Notes: generated from the letters alone by a model not told the origin. Shown: positions 25,854-33,729, counted from the first letter of the stretch. The stretch: DNA of 39,930 bases from JAEDES01 sp045649455 (GCA_045649455.1 JAZRPV010000027.1:1-39930); one strand, 5' to 3'. A program made the numbers and translations.

Positions 25854-25872
25854 TTTCCTGTTTTTATTTTTT
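25838..25872. terminator. bidirectional terminator between queH and the DHH gene
   Basis: AAAGACAGGGA pairs with TTTCCTGTTT-type arm around TTAAT, flanked by A-rich and T-rich runs so it works on both strands. The loop contains both stop codons. Confidence 0.75.
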
Positions 25873-26737
25873 GTTTTGGTGTATATCTTAATTGTTCTTC
25901 TAGTTCTGGAATAATTGTTGTTCCACGTGATGTATATTCATCATATTTCTTTCTTGTGAAACCATTTTTATCTAGTGTGTATACCCAAGATTCAAATTTT
26001 TGCATATCATGAATTATAAATAAGAAATAATCTAATTCTGATGAAGTTATATATTCTTGTAATAATCCTAATATTTTGTTTATTTGATTCCAGTTTTGTT
26101 TCATTCCATTTACATGAATTGTACTTGATTGTACTTGGTGTCCATGAATGTTATGATTTTTTAATCCATGAAACATTACTTCTTCTGGATTAGATATATC
26201 ATTTACTGTTAAACCAGCTTCATAAATTTTATTATAATCAAGATTTTTTTCTTCTACCATTCTTTGAATCCAATCTAAATCCCATGCGTTTCCTTTTGTA
26301 CTATGGAATGATGCTGTATCTACCATTGCGGCCATACAAGCTAATTCTATTTCATGAATAGAGTAGAAAGGTTCATTTCTTTGTACTATTAAACATGATG
26401 TAGAAGATGATGGTTCGTTTATACAGTTATCTGTATCTGGTTCATGTTCATCTAAATGATGATCTATTATTAATGATACTTCACCTATGTTTTTTCTATT
26501 ATGATGATCTACTAAAATAAATTTTGTTTGATCGTCATATTCTAATGGCTTTTGAAATTTTGTAGGTTCTAAGTGAAATCTTCTACAAATTTCTAATGTG
26601 TCTTCATCGATTTTTTCATCAGGTATTACAAATTCTGCATCGATGTTTCTTCTATTTAAATAGTTTTGGTAAATATAACCGCTTACTATACTATCAACAT
26701 CTGGATTTTCATGACCTAATATTATATATTTTTGCAT
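25850..26737 (-). CDS. DHH family phosphoesterase, family II inorganic pyrophosphatase-like
   Basis: 295 aa. N-terminal DHH domain: GHENPDVDSI (residues 8-17, metal ligands), ILVDHHN, and IIDHHLDEH, then AAMVDTASFHS. This is the layout of Mn-dependent pyrophosphatase PpaC. The C-terminal DHHA2-type domain is present (LDYFLFIIHD, then TSRGTTIIPELEEQL), but the PpaC substrate-binding SRKKQVVP motif is reduced to TSRGTTIIP. The first DHN motif of PpaC is DHH here. It may therefore be a pyrophosphatase with altered active site or a related phosphoesterase. Start: ATG with AAAGGAGAAA upstream; extended -10 TGCTATAAT at 26774-26766 (minus). Confidence 0.78.
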   Translation of the reverse strand: MQKYIILGHENPDVDSIVSGYIYQNYLNRRNIDAEFVIPDEKIDEDTLEICRRFHLEPTKFQKPLEYDDQTKFILVDHHNRKNIGEVSLIIDHHLDEHEPDTDNCINEPSSSTSCLIVQRNEPFYSIHEIELACMAAMVDTASFHSTKGNAWDLDWIQRMVEEKNLDYNKIYEAGLTVNDISNPEEVMFHGLKNHNIHGHQVQSSTIHVNGMKQNWNQINKILGLLQEYITSSELDYFLFIIHDMQKFESWVYTLDKNGFTRKKYDEYTSRGTTIIPELEEQLRYTPKQKIKTGN

Positions 26738-26765
26738 ATTTTTCTCCTTTTTTGTGTAGGTAAAT

Positions 26766-26774
26766 ATTATAGCA
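26766..26774 (-). promoter_or_regulatory. extended -10 promoter for the DHH gene
   Basis: On the minus strand TGCTATAAT, perfect -10 with TGn; no clear -35. Confidence 0.5.
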
Positions 26775-26815
26775 TATTTTTCATATAATACTAGTGTAAA
26801 ATTAAAGTGTATTTA

Positions 26816-26844
26816 TTTACATAAAAGTTATGTTAATGTATACT
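26816..26844 (+). promoter_or_regulatory. murC promoter
   Basis: TTTACA (26816-26821), 17-nt spacer, TATACT (26839-26844). Confidence 0.65.
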
Positions 26845-26872
26845 TATTTTATATTGGTAAGGAAGTGGATAT

Positions 26873-28177
26873 ATGAAATATTATTGTATAGGTATTAAAG
26901 GGACTGGTATGTCGACACTTGCACAAATTCTTAGTGATATTGGAAATGAAGTAAGTGGTTATGATGATGCTAGAGGTCATAAATTTACTCAAGTAGGGTT
27001 AGAAGAAAGAAATATTCCTATTTTTTATGATCATGATCATGATATTGATAAAGATACTATAGTTACTTATAGTGTTGCTTTTAGTGAAGATCATCCTGAA
27101 ATGAAAAGAGTTCGTGAAATGGGACTTACTGTAAAGAAGTATGCTGAGATTATGGGTGATGTAATTGATATGTTTGAGTCAATTGGTGCATCAGGAACTC
27201 ATGGTAAGACTTCAACTTCTTCTATGTTAAGACATTTATTAGAAGGAACTTTAGGATGTAATTATTTTATTGGAGCTGGAGATGGTTATGCATCTTTAGA
27301 TAATAAATATTTTGTAGTAGAAAGTGATGAATTTAATAGACATTTTAAATATTATCATCCTGTTTATTCAATTATTACAAATATAGAAGCAGAACATTTA
27401 GAATGTTATAAAGATATAGATGATATTCGTGATACTTTTGAAATTTTTGCAAATCAAACTAAAAAGTTAGTTGTTGCAAATGGTGATAATGAACAAGTTA
27501 GAAAAATTAATTATAAAACTCCAGTTAAATTTTATGGATTTGATGAGTCTAATGATGTTGTAATTAAAAATATGCAATTATTAGAAAGTGGATCTGTATT
27601 TGATTTATATATAGACGGAGAATTATTTGGACATTTTGATTTACCTTTATATGGTGAACATATGGTTATGAATGCAGCTGCAGCTATTACTGTAGTTAAA
27701 GAAATTGGTCTTAAATCAGATGTTATTGCCGAACTTTTAAAAACATTTAAAAATGCTAAAAGAAGATTTGCTGAAGATAAAGTAGGAGATGCGGTTATTA
27801 TTGATGACTATGCACATCATCCTACTGAAATTAGTGTTACTTTAAATGCAGTAAGACAAAAATATCCTAATAGAAGATTAGTTGTTGTATTTAAACCTAA
27901 TACTTATTCTCGTACAAAAGATTTTACTCAAGAATTTATCGATGCATTTAATATTGCTGATATGACTTATTTAACAGAAATTGATTGTAATAGAGAAAGA
28001 CAAGAAGATTATCCAGGAATTACATCACATATTATTATAGATAAACTTAATAATGGAGATATTATTAGTGATGAAACTATTTCTAAATTAAGTAATGAAA
28101 AAGATTCTGTGGTTTGCTTTATGGGATGTGCTTATGTAGATAGTTTAATTGATGGGTTTAAGGAGTTAATGAAATAA
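26873..28177 (+). CDS. murC: UDP-N-acetylmuramate-L-alanine ligase
   Basis: 434 aa, normal length. It adds L-alanine to UDP-MurNAc, the first amino-acid step of peptidoglycan stem synthesis. N-terminal KGTGMSTLA loop and GYD (uridine binding), ATP P-loop GASGTHGKTSTSSM (about 108-121), ITNIEAEHLECY, and the C-terminal DDYAHHPTEI and FKPNTYSRTKDF motifs identify MurC rather than other Mur ligases. Together with alr and the GH25 lysozyme it shows the cell is walled. Its stop overlaps the next start (TAATG). Confidence 0.96.
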   Translation: MKYYCIGIKGTGMSTLAQILSDIGNEVSGYDDARGHKFTQVGLEERNIPIFYDHDHDIDKDTIVTYSVAFSEDHPEMKRVREMGLTVKKYAEIMGDVIDMFESIGASGTHGKTSTSSMLRHLLEGTLGCNYFIGAGDGYASLDNKYFVVESDEFNRHFKYYHPVYSIITNIEAEHLECYKDIDDIRDTFEIFANQTKKLVVANGDNEQVRKINYKTPVKFYGFDESNDVVIKNMQLLESGSVFDLYIDGELFGHFDLPLYGEHMVMNAAAAITVVKEIGLKSDVIAELLKTFKNAKRRFAEDKVGDAVIIDDYAHHPTEISVTLNAVRQKYPNRRLVVVFKPNTYSRTKDFTQEFIDAFNIADMTYLTEIDCNRERQEDYPGITSHIIIDKLNNGDIISDETISKLSNEKDSVVCFMGCAYVDSLIDGFKELMK

Positions 28178-28491
28178 TGTTTGATAAATATTTAAATAAA
28201 AAAGTTAGAGTATTAGTTTCTACAAAAAGTGGAGCAGGTATGTCTAATGGTGGAAGTTTAATGGCATCTGTTTTAAATCCTATTATTACAGTTGATGGGG
28301 TTTTAAAATTTGTTAGTGATACATTTATAGAAATAGAAAATTCTAGAATGTATTATTATAATGGTGCTTGTGAAATGGAGACTCCTGGGTTTGTAAAAGG
28401 TAAAATGAATGGACCTGATGTATTTGAAAATGAATATACTTTGTTAAATGTTGACAATGTGATTTCAATTTCTTTAATAAGAGAAAAATAA
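28177..28491 (+). CDS. small conserved-looking protein, unknown function
   Basis: 104 aa, translationally coupled to murC (TAATG). No signal peptide or membrane span. The pattern of strands (KKVRVLVSTKSG, GVLKFVSDTFIEIEN, MYYYNGACEME, DNVISISLI) suggests a small beta barrel, SH3- or Sm-like, but I do not recognise a family. The tight coupling suggests a link to wall synthesis; that is context only. Confidence 0.7.
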   Translation: MFDKYLNKKVRVLVSTKSGAGMSNGGSLMASVLNPIITVDGVLKFVSDTFIEIENSRMYYYNGACEMETPGFVKGKMNGPDVFENEYTLLNVDNVISISLIREK

Positions 28492-28516
28492 AACTCATTT
28501 TTATGAGTTTTTTTGT
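28489..28516 (+). terminator. terminator after the murC operon
   Basis: AAACTCA (28491-28497) pairs with TGAGTTT (28504-28510), followed by T7 in total. Confidence 0.8.
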
Positions 28517-28522
28517 TATAAT
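28514..28522 (+). promoter_or_regulatory. extended -10 promoter for the GH25 gene
   Basis: TGTTATAAT, with a perfect TATAAT at 28517-28522, beginning inside the T tract of the preceding terminator. Confidence 0.5.
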
Positions 28523-28537
28523 AATAATGGTGATAAT

Positions 28538-29752
28538 ATGAAAAATAAAATTATTATAATTAGTATTATTGTTTTATTGATTGTTTTTCTTGTGATTGGA
28601 TCTTTACTTGGATATAGAGCATATCAACAATGGAGAATTGCTAATGCTGAAATTATTGTTGAATTAAATGATAATTTAGAAATTGATGTTTTTAGTGATG
28701 TAAAGTTATCTAGTTTAATTAAATCTATTAATGGTGAACTTGTAAAAGATTTTTCTATTAATACTAAGAAAGTTGGTAAACAAGCTATTAAATTTAAATA
28801 TATTAATACTGATGATATTGAAGTTAGTTATACTTTTGAAATAGATGTAGTTGATAAGGTTTCTCCTTTGATTTTTTCTTCCAAAAGTTTTAGTGTTACT
28901 AAAGGATATACTGGTAATTTAGAAGAAGAATTATTTTGTGGTGATAATTATGATAATGATCCTAAATGTGAAATAATTGGTCATTATGATTATAATGTTG
29001 CGGGAAGTTATTCAGTTGCTTTTTTAGGTACTGATTCTAGTGGTAATGTTTCTAGAACTGATTTTACTTTAAATGTTAAAGAGCCGAGTACTGGTTCTGG
29101 AAGTAGTAGTGGAGGAAGTAGTAGTTATATTAATTTTAGTGATGTTGTTAATGAACATAAAACTTTTAAAACAAGTATTGGTTTAGATGTATCTCGTTGG
29201 CAAGGAGATATTGATTTTCAAAAGGTTAAAGATGCTGGTGTTGAATTTGTATTTATTAGAGTAGGTAGTCAAAAAGGGGTAAATGGAGAATATTTTATTG
29301 ATCCTAAATTTGAAAGAAATATAAAAGGTTTTAAAGAAGTAGGTATACCAGTTGGAATATATTTTTATTCTTATGCTAATAGTAAGGCTAATGCTAAGAA
29401 AGAAACTAAATGGATTATTGAACAATTAAAACCATATAAGATAGATTTACCGGTTGTATTTGATTGGGAAAATTGGAGTTTTTATCAAGAATTTAATTTA
29501 AGTTTTTATAATATTACAGAGATTGCAAAGACATATTTAAAAGAGATGGAAAAAGCTGGATATAAGGGTATGCTTTATAGCAGTAAATATTATTTAGAAA
29601 ATGTATGGTTTGATCATAAATATCCAGTATGGCTTGCACATTATACTAATAAGACGAATTATCAAGGAGAATACAAAGTATGGCAAATGTGTAATAATGG
29701 TAGAATTCCTGGTATTAATGGTGATGTAGATATTAACATTATGTATAATTAA
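28538..29752 (+). CDS. membrane-anchored GH25 lysozyme (muramidase)
   Basis: 404 aa. One N-terminal span (3-25) anchors it outside the cell. Residues about 36-105 and 108-180 look like two Ig-like (DUF5011/HYR type) modules; the second contains a likely disulfide (C134, C144) and YSVAFLGTDSSGNVSRTDF. A Gly/Ser linker (184-196) leads to the GH25 catalytic domain from GLDVSRWQGDIDF (215) through VFDWENW (catalytic acids D and E) to the terminal DVDINIMY. It cleaves the MurNAc-GlcNAc bond of peptidoglycan. Anchoring plus spacer modules suggest wall remodelling at a set distance from the membrane rather than secretion as a toxin. Confidence 0.93.
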   Translation: MKNKIIIISIIVLLIVFLVIGSLLGYRAYQQWRIANAEIIVELNDNLEIDVFSDVKLSSLIKSINGELVKDFSINTKKVGKQAIKFKYINTDDIEVSYTFEIDVVDKVSPLIFSSKSFSVTKGYTGNLEEELFCGDNYDNDPKCEIIGHYDYNVAGSYSVAFLGTDSSGNVSRTDFTLNVKEPSTGSGSSSGGSSSYINFSDVVNEHKTFKTSIGLDVSRWQGDIDFQKVKDAGVEFVFIRVGSQKGVNGEYFIDPKFERNIKGFKEVGIPVGIYFYSYANSKANAKKETKWIIEQLKPYKIDLPVVFDWENWSFYQEFNLSFYNITEIAKTYLKEMEKAGYKGMLYSSKYYLENVWFDHKYPVWLAHYTNKTNYQGEYKVWQMCNNGRIPGINGDVDINIMYN

Positions 29753-29760
29753 TTTTAATA

Positions 29761-29789
29761 TTGTATTTATAAATTTTTGGTGTTAAAAT
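29761..29789 (+). promoter_or_regulatory. tRNA-Glu promoter
   Basis: TTGTAT (29761-29766), 17-nt spacer, TAAAAT (29784-29789). Confidence 0.65.
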
Positions 29790-29790
29790 G

Positions 29791-29813
29791 ATAATGTTCG
29801 TGGTGAACATTAT
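29791..29813. repeat. perfect inverted repeat between tRNA promoter and tRNA
   Basis: ATAATGTTC (29791-29799), GTGGT, GAACATTAT (29805-29813). It overlaps the expected transcription start, so it may be an operator; if transcription starts upstream of it, it is a 5' leader hairpin. Confidence 0.6.
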
Positions 29814-29819
29814 CTATAT

Positions 29820-29896
29820 GACCTGTTGGTGAAGCGGTTTAACACGCTGCCCTCTCAAGGCAGTATTCGCGGGTTCGAAACCCGTACAGGTTACCA
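29820..29896 (+). tRNA. tRNA-Glu (anticodon CTC)
   Basis: 77 nt with encoded CCA. Acceptor GACCTGT (29820-29826) pairs with ACAGGTT (29886-29892), first pair G-T. D arm GTG...CAC, anticodon stem CTGCC/GGCAG with loop CTCTCAA (anticodon CTC, reading GAG), T arm GCGGG/CCCGT with loop TTCGAAA. The body resembles Bacillus tRNA-Glu apart from the anticodon. CTC is an unusual extra isoacceptor in so AT-rich a genome, where TTC normally reads both Glu codons. Confidence 0.93.
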
Positions 29897-29906
29897 ATAT
29901 TGAAAT

Positions 29907-29932
29907 AACATACTTCGGTATGTTTTTTTTGT
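29907..29932 (+). terminator. terminator after tRNA-Glu
   Basis: AACATAC-TTCG-GTATGTT, a 7-bp stem with stable UUCG tetraloop, then T7. Confidence 0.9.
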
Positions 29933-29951
29933 TTTTGTGAAGTTTTTTGTA

Positions 29952-29980
29952 TTGTAATTTCGATGATGTTAAGTTATAAT
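29952..29980 (+). promoter_or_regulatory. promoter for the 30.0 kb membrane protein
   Basis: TTGTAA (29952-29957), 17-nt spacer, TATAAT (29975-29980). Confidence 0.65.
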
Positions 29981-30007
29981 ATTTTTAGAATAGAGAGGTG
30001 TATTTAG

Positions 30008-30685
30008 ATGAAGAAAGTTAAGATGAAAAATTTATTTAAAAATAGAGTTAATATCTTTGATAAAGTAGCATTTGGTATTAGTTTAGTTCCACTTTTTACA
30101 ATGATGACAATGTTTACTCAATTTTTTAGAGAAGGGTTAGTTGTTAATGGAACAAATTTTGCAGAAGAAAGTTTATTTGCGGCTATTTGGGATGTTTCGA
30201 TGGACTTTTTAAGCCATGTTAGTAGTTTTCAAATTTTTGTTCTTGCAGCATTATTTATTTATCAAGTTTGGTTTGCAATTAATTTCTTTGCTACAAAACT
30301 TGATGGACGTAAGAGAAAGAAAACTCATGATTTAGGATTATTTATTTTATGTTGTGCAGTATGGGCAGCAATATTAATCTTTGCAGCAATATTCGTATTT
30401 GCAATTTGGGATTTTAGTTGGTTATTAGTATGGTTTGTAGGATTAATTAATTCTTTCCAACCAATGACAAGTATTATAATTGTTGCTTTAGGTTTAGCTT
30501 TAATTTATATTATTGTTTCTCTTAAATATATTATTACTAAAGGATTTGATAAATATCTTAAAGAATGTGAAAAGAGTGACTATGAATTTGATAAAATGGA
30601 ATTAATTACTGGAGTAGTTAAAATTCTTGCAATTTTATTATTCTCAGTTATGGCAGCTTTTCAATTTATTAATATAATTATGTAA
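30008..30685 (+). CDS. multi-span membrane protein, unknown function
   Basis: 225 aa with about five hydrophobic segments (roughly 23-40, 75-97, 110-135, 150-175 and 205-223) and a basic N-terminus. A hydrophilic loop DGRKRKKTH separates spans two and three, and KYLKECEKSDYEFDKME precedes the last. I recognise no family. Monocistronic between its own promoter and terminator; start ATG with AGAGAGG upstream. Confidence 0.8.
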   Translation: MKKVKMKNLFKNRVNIFDKVAFGISLVPLFTMMTMFTQFFREGLVVNGTNFAEESLFAAIWDVSMDFLSHVSSFQIFVLAALFIYQVWFAINFFATKLDGRKRKKTHDLGLFILCCAVWAAILIFAAIFVFAIWDFSWLLVWFVGLINSFQPMTSIIIVALGLALIYIIVSLKYIITKGFDKYLKECEKSDYEFDKMELITGVVKILAILLFSVMAAFQFINIIM

Positions 30686-30691
30686 GGGGAG

Positions 30692-30727
30692 AAGATATTT
30701 GGCAGTGAAGCCAGATATCTTTTTTTA
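30692..30727 (+). terminator. terminator after the 30.0 kb membrane protein
   Basis: AGATATTTGGC (30693-30703) pairs with GCCAGATATCT (30710-30720), one G-T pair, followed by T7. Confidence 0.88.
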
Positions 30728-30741
30728 TTTTGTTCTTTATA

Positions 30742-30755
30742 AAAACAAATGTTCG
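30742..30755. promoter_or_regulatory. candidate LexA (SOS) box
   Basis: AAAACAAATGTTCG, close to the Bacillus DinR/LexA consensus CGAACRNRYGTTYC: the centre AAC-AAAT-GTTC matches, while the outer left CG is AA. It lies immediately upstream of the extended -10 (TGTTATAAT, 30756-30764) of the Y-family polymerase gene, the usual place for a repressor. Confidence 0.6.
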
Positions 30756-30764
30756 TGTTATAAT
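30756..30764 (+). promoter_or_regulatory. extended -10 promoter for the Y-family polymerase operon
   Basis: TGTTATAAT; weak -35 TTTATA at 30736-30741, 17 nt from the -10. Confidence 0.6.
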
Positions 30765-30781
30765 TAGTTTGGTGATAATGA

Positions 30782-32275
30782 ATGAATAGGGTATATATGT
30801 GTATTGATTTAAAGAGTTTTTATGCATCTGTAGAATGTAGGGAAAGAAATTTAGATCCAATGACAACTAATTTAGTTGTGGCTGATTCATCTCGTACTGA
30901 AAAAACTATTTGTTTAGCGGTATCACCATCATTAAAAAGTTTTGGACTTCCTGGTAGAGCGAGATTGTTTGAGGTTCAACAAAAACTGAAACAAGTTAAT
31001 GCCGAAAGGAAAAGAAAAATTAATGGTAAATTTAAAGGTAAAAGTTTTGATGGAGAGGAACTGAGAACTAATAAATATTTAGAAGTTGATTATATAGCAG
31101 CTCCTCCTAGAATGAAACTTTATATAGAATATAGTTCTAGGATTTATAATGTTTATTTAAAATATGTTTCTAGTGAAGATATATATGTGTATTCTATTGA
31201 TGAAGTATTTATTGATATTACTAATTATTTAAATATATATAAGATGAGTCCTAGTGAGTTAGTTACTAAAATGATTAGAGATGTATATGAAACTACTGGA
31301 ATTACAGCGACTGCTGGTATTGGTACTAATATGTATCTTTGTAAAGTGGCGATGGATATTGTAGCTAAACATGTTGATGCTGATGAATATGGGGTTAGAG
31401 TTGCTTCTTTAGATGAAGAAAGTTATAAAAAATTATTATGGGAGCATAAACCTTTAACTGACTTTTGGAGAGTAGGAAAAGGTTATGTTAAAAAGTTAGA
31501 AAAATACAATATTACTACTATGGGTGATATTGCTCGTTGTTCTATTGAAAATGAAAATTTATTATTTAAATTATTTGGAGTTAATGCAGAACTATTGATT
31601 GATCATGCTTGGGGTATTGAACCTGTTACAATGAAAGATGTTAAGAGTTATAAACCTAATGTTAATAGTTTAGGCTCTGGCCAAGTATTGCATTGTCCTT
31701 ATAATTATGAAAAAACTAAATTAATTGTAAAAGAAATGATTGATTTATTAGTTTTAGATCTTGTTAGAAAGAAAAAAGTGTGTGATAAGATTGTTCTTAC
31801 TATTGGATATGATATAGAAAATTTAGAGAACCCTAAAATATTAGAAATTTACGATGGAGAAATTACAGTTGATTTTTATGGTAGATGTGTACCTAAACAT
31901 AGTCATGGTACTATTAGCATTGATTATCAGACTTCTTCTAGTGAAGTTTTATGTAGTAAAACATTAGAATTGTTTGAAAGAATAATAGATAAAAGATTAT
32001 TAGTAAGAAGAATTAATATGGCGTTTTTAAATGTGGTTGATAAAGATAAGGCTACTAATACTAGAATAATTAAACAAGTTGATTTATTTAATATGGAAGA
32101 TGAAGAACTATATGAAGATAAAGTTTCTAATCAAAAAGAAGAAGAAAAGTTACAACTAGTAATGATAGATTTAAAGAATAAATATGGGAAGAATGCTATC
32201 TTAAAAGGAATGAATTTAGAAGAAGGTGGCACTACGATTGAAAGGAATAATCAAATAGGTGGACATAAGGCATGA
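30782..32275 (+). CDS. Y-family DNA polymerase, UvrX/UmuC type
   Basis: 497 aa, longer than DinB (about 350-410). Catalytic acids are D9 (MCIDLKSFYASVE) and D140-E141 (YSIDEVFID). The helix-hairpin-helix region (TDFWRVGKGYVKKLEKYNITTMGDIA) and little-finger domain follow; a C-terminal extension (about 430-497) holds QVDLFNMEDEE, resembling a beta-clamp-binding QxxLF peptide. It is an error-prone translesion polymerase. It overlaps the downstream YolD gene by four bases (GCATGAG), and the Firmicutes UvrX-YolD pair together with the LexA-like box indicates SOS induction. Confidence 0.93.
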   Translation: MNRVYMCIDLKSFYASVECRERNLDPMTTNLVVADSSRTEKTICLAVSPSLKSFGLPGRARLFEVQQKLKQVNAERKRKINGKFKGKSFDGEELRTNKYLEVDYIAAPPRMKLYIEYSSRIYNVYLKYVSSEDIYVYSIDEVFIDITNYLNIYKMSPSELVTKMIRDVYETTGITATAGIGTNMYLCKVAMDIVAKHVDADEYGVRVASLDEESYKKLLWEHKPLTDFWRVGKGYVKKLEKYNITTMGDIARCSIENENLLFKLFGVNAELLIDHAWGIEPVTMKDVKSYKPNVNSLGSGQVLHCPYNYEKTKLIVKEMIDLLVLDLVRKKKVCDKIVLTIGYDIENLENPKILEIYDGEITVDFYGRCVPKHSHGTISIDYQTSSSEVLCSKTLELFERIIDKRLLVRRINMAFLNVVDKDKATNTRIIKQVDLFNMEDEELYEDKVSNQKEEEKLQLVMIDLKNKYGKNAILKGMNLEEGGTTIERNNQIGGHKA

Positions 32276-32661
32276 GTAAGTATGATGATATTATTAATTT
32301 AAAAAGACCGGAGTCAAGACATATGCCTATGTCTATTACTAATAGAGCGGCTCAATTTGCTCCTTTTGCAGCTTTAACGGGTTATGATGAGGCAATTAAA
32401 GAAACTGGTCGTATTACCGGGGAAAAACATGAATTAAGTGATGGTAAAATTGAAATTATTAATGATAAGTTAAATAAAATAAAAAATAGTAATATAAAAA
32501 GAGTTAAAATTACCTATTTTGTTAAGGATAAAAAGAAGAGTGGAGGAGAGTATATTACTGAAGAATTAACTATTAAAAAGATCGATAGTTATAATGAAAA
32601 GTTAGTGTGTTTGAAACGCAATATTTCTTTTGATGATATACTTGAAATTGATTTAGTATAA
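32272..32661 (+). CDS. YolD-like protein
   Basis: 129 aa. HMPMSITNRAAQFAPFAALTGYDEAI (the part from PMS to GY) is the defining YolD-like motif, near residues 17-42. The second half is a small beta-rich domain. YolD-like proteins are found next to UvrX/UmuC polymerases in Firmicutes and are proposed to act like UmuD. Its ATG overlaps the polymerase stop (ATGA), so the two are coupled. Confidence 0.92.
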   Translation: MSKYDDIINLKRPESRHMPMSITNRAAQFAPFAALTGYDEAIKETGRITGEKHELSDGKIEIINDKLNKIKNSNIKRVKITYFVKDKKKSGGEYITEELTIKKIDSYNEKLVCLKRNISFDDILEIDLV

Positions 32662-32706
32662 GATTTTACATTATTTGTGAAAATGTATTTTATATATGAT
32701 TGTTTA

Positions 32707-32735
32707 TTGATATTAAGTTGTTTATTATTTATAAT
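32707..32735 (+). promoter_or_regulatory. promoter of the second TasA-like gene
   Basis: TTGATA (32707-32712), 17-nt spacer, TATAAT (32730-32735). No TA repeat here, unlike the paralogue's promoter. Confidence 0.7.
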
Positions 32736-32757
32736 GGTTATTGTAGGGAGTGTACAT

Positions 32758-33573
32758 ATGAAAAGAGTTAATTTTAATATCAAAGATAGAAAAATATTAT
32801 ATGGTATTTTAGCAATTGTATTAGTTTCGATATTTACTTTAACAATTGCATATGCAGCGTTAAGTGTAGTACTTACAATTCAAGGTAGAGCACAGGTATC
32901 GTCAGCAAATTGGAATATACACTTAGCAAATCCGAGAGTGACATCTGGTAGTGTGACAACAGATGTTCCTGTTATTAAGACAAGTTCTTCATTAGAATTT
33001 TCAACAACATTAAATATGCCAGGAGACTTTTATGAGTTTACTATAGATGTAGTTAATGATGGTAGTATTGATGCTATGGTTGAAAATGTTATAATGACTC
33101 CTGGATTAACAACAGAACAAGCAAAATATTTAAGATATGAAATTACATATCAAAATGGGGAATCAATTACAACTAATCAACTTATTACAAAAGGTACAGA
33201 GATTCCTATTAAGGTCAGAATAGAATATAGAAAAGATTTAACTTCATCTGATTTACCAACAGGACAAGTGGTATTAGATTTATCCTTGGAACTTAAGTAT
33301 ATTCAAAGTGATGGTACTGGTAGTAACGCTGTAGGAAATGGATATAAAACAATAGAATTTAGAATTGATGGTGAGACATATCAAGCTAGAGAAGGTATGA
33401 CGTGGGGAGAGTTTGTTAATAGTAATTATAATACTCTAGGATTATGGATTGATAGTGTTGATTCTGTTTGTTTTGATAGTGATAATTGGTGTGAGTGGAG
33501 CGTTGGTGATGAAGATAATTATGTTTATATTGATGATGTGATAGAAGCTAAAAATTATTTAAGGGTTTCATGA
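32758..33573 (+). CDS. TasA-like secreted protein with C-terminal GMTW domain
   Basis: 271 aa from the ATG at 32758 (TAGGGAG upstream); the frame is open 27 codons further but that part covers the promoter. Signal peptide with FTLTIAYAAL, then a TasA/camelysin-like domain (about 35-190) nearly matching the 5.9 kb protein: INFNIKDRK/VNFNIKDRK, SSLEFSTTLNMPGDFYEF and VVNDGSIDAM. The last 75 residues differ completely: TIEFRIDGETYQAREGMTWGEFVNSNYNT with a C-C pair (CFDSDNWCEW), a module seen in other Firmicutes surface proteins. Probably a secreted fibre or matrix subunit. It ends with TGA. Confidence 0.8.
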   Translation: MKRVNFNIKDRKILYGILAIVLVSIFTLTIAYAALSVVLTIQGRAQVSSANWNIHLANPRVTSGSVTTDVPVIKTSSSLEFSTTLNMPGDFYEFTIDVVNDGSIDAMVENVIMTPGLTTEQAKYLRYEITYQNGESITTNQLITKGTEIPIKVRIEYRKDLTSSDLPTGQVVLDLSLELKYIQSDGTGSNAVGNGYKTIEFRIDGETYQAREGMTWGEFVNSNYNTLGLWIDSVDSVCFDSDNWCEWSVGDEDNYVYIDDVIEAKNYLRVS

Positions 33574-33599
33574 TAATTAATTTATATTTTCTGATTTAT

Positions 33600-33625
33600 T
33601 AGACCTTTTTTTAGGGTCTTTTTTA
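33600..33625 (+). terminator. terminator after the second TasA-like gene
   Basis: AGACCTT (33601-33607) pairs with AGGGTCT (33613-33619), one G-T pair, then T6. Confidence 0.75.
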
Positions 33626-33654
33626 TTGACTATAAAAGTGTAATTTTATATAAT
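33626..33654 (+). promoter_or_regulatory. promoter of the heterodimeric ABC exporter operon
   Basis: TTGACT (33626-33631), 17-nt spacer, TATAAT (33649-33654); the strongest promoter match in the window. Confidence 0.8.
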
Positions 33655-33692
33655 GTAGTAGCATACTATTATGCGATGTGAGAGGTTTTAAT

Positions 33693-33713
33693 ATTAATAA
33701 ATATATTATTAAT
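33693..33713. promoter_or_regulatory. palindrome in the ABC exporter leader (possible operator)
   Basis: ATTAATAA-ATATA-TTATTAAT, perfect 8-base arms, 39 bases after the -10 and 17 before the start codon. AT-rich, so chance is possible. No regulator gene is adjacent. Confidence 0.35.
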
Positions 33714-33729
33714 TAGAAAGGGTATTATA

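Noticed and set aside
29791..29813. LexA box upstream of tRNA-Glu
   Set aside because: The half-sites are in the wrong order (GTTC...GAAC instead of GAAC...GTTC) with a 5-nt centre.
32677..32757. 27-codon hydrophobic extension of the second TasA-like protein
   Set aside because: It contains the -35 and -10; the real start has a ribosome site at 32758 and aligns with the paralogue.
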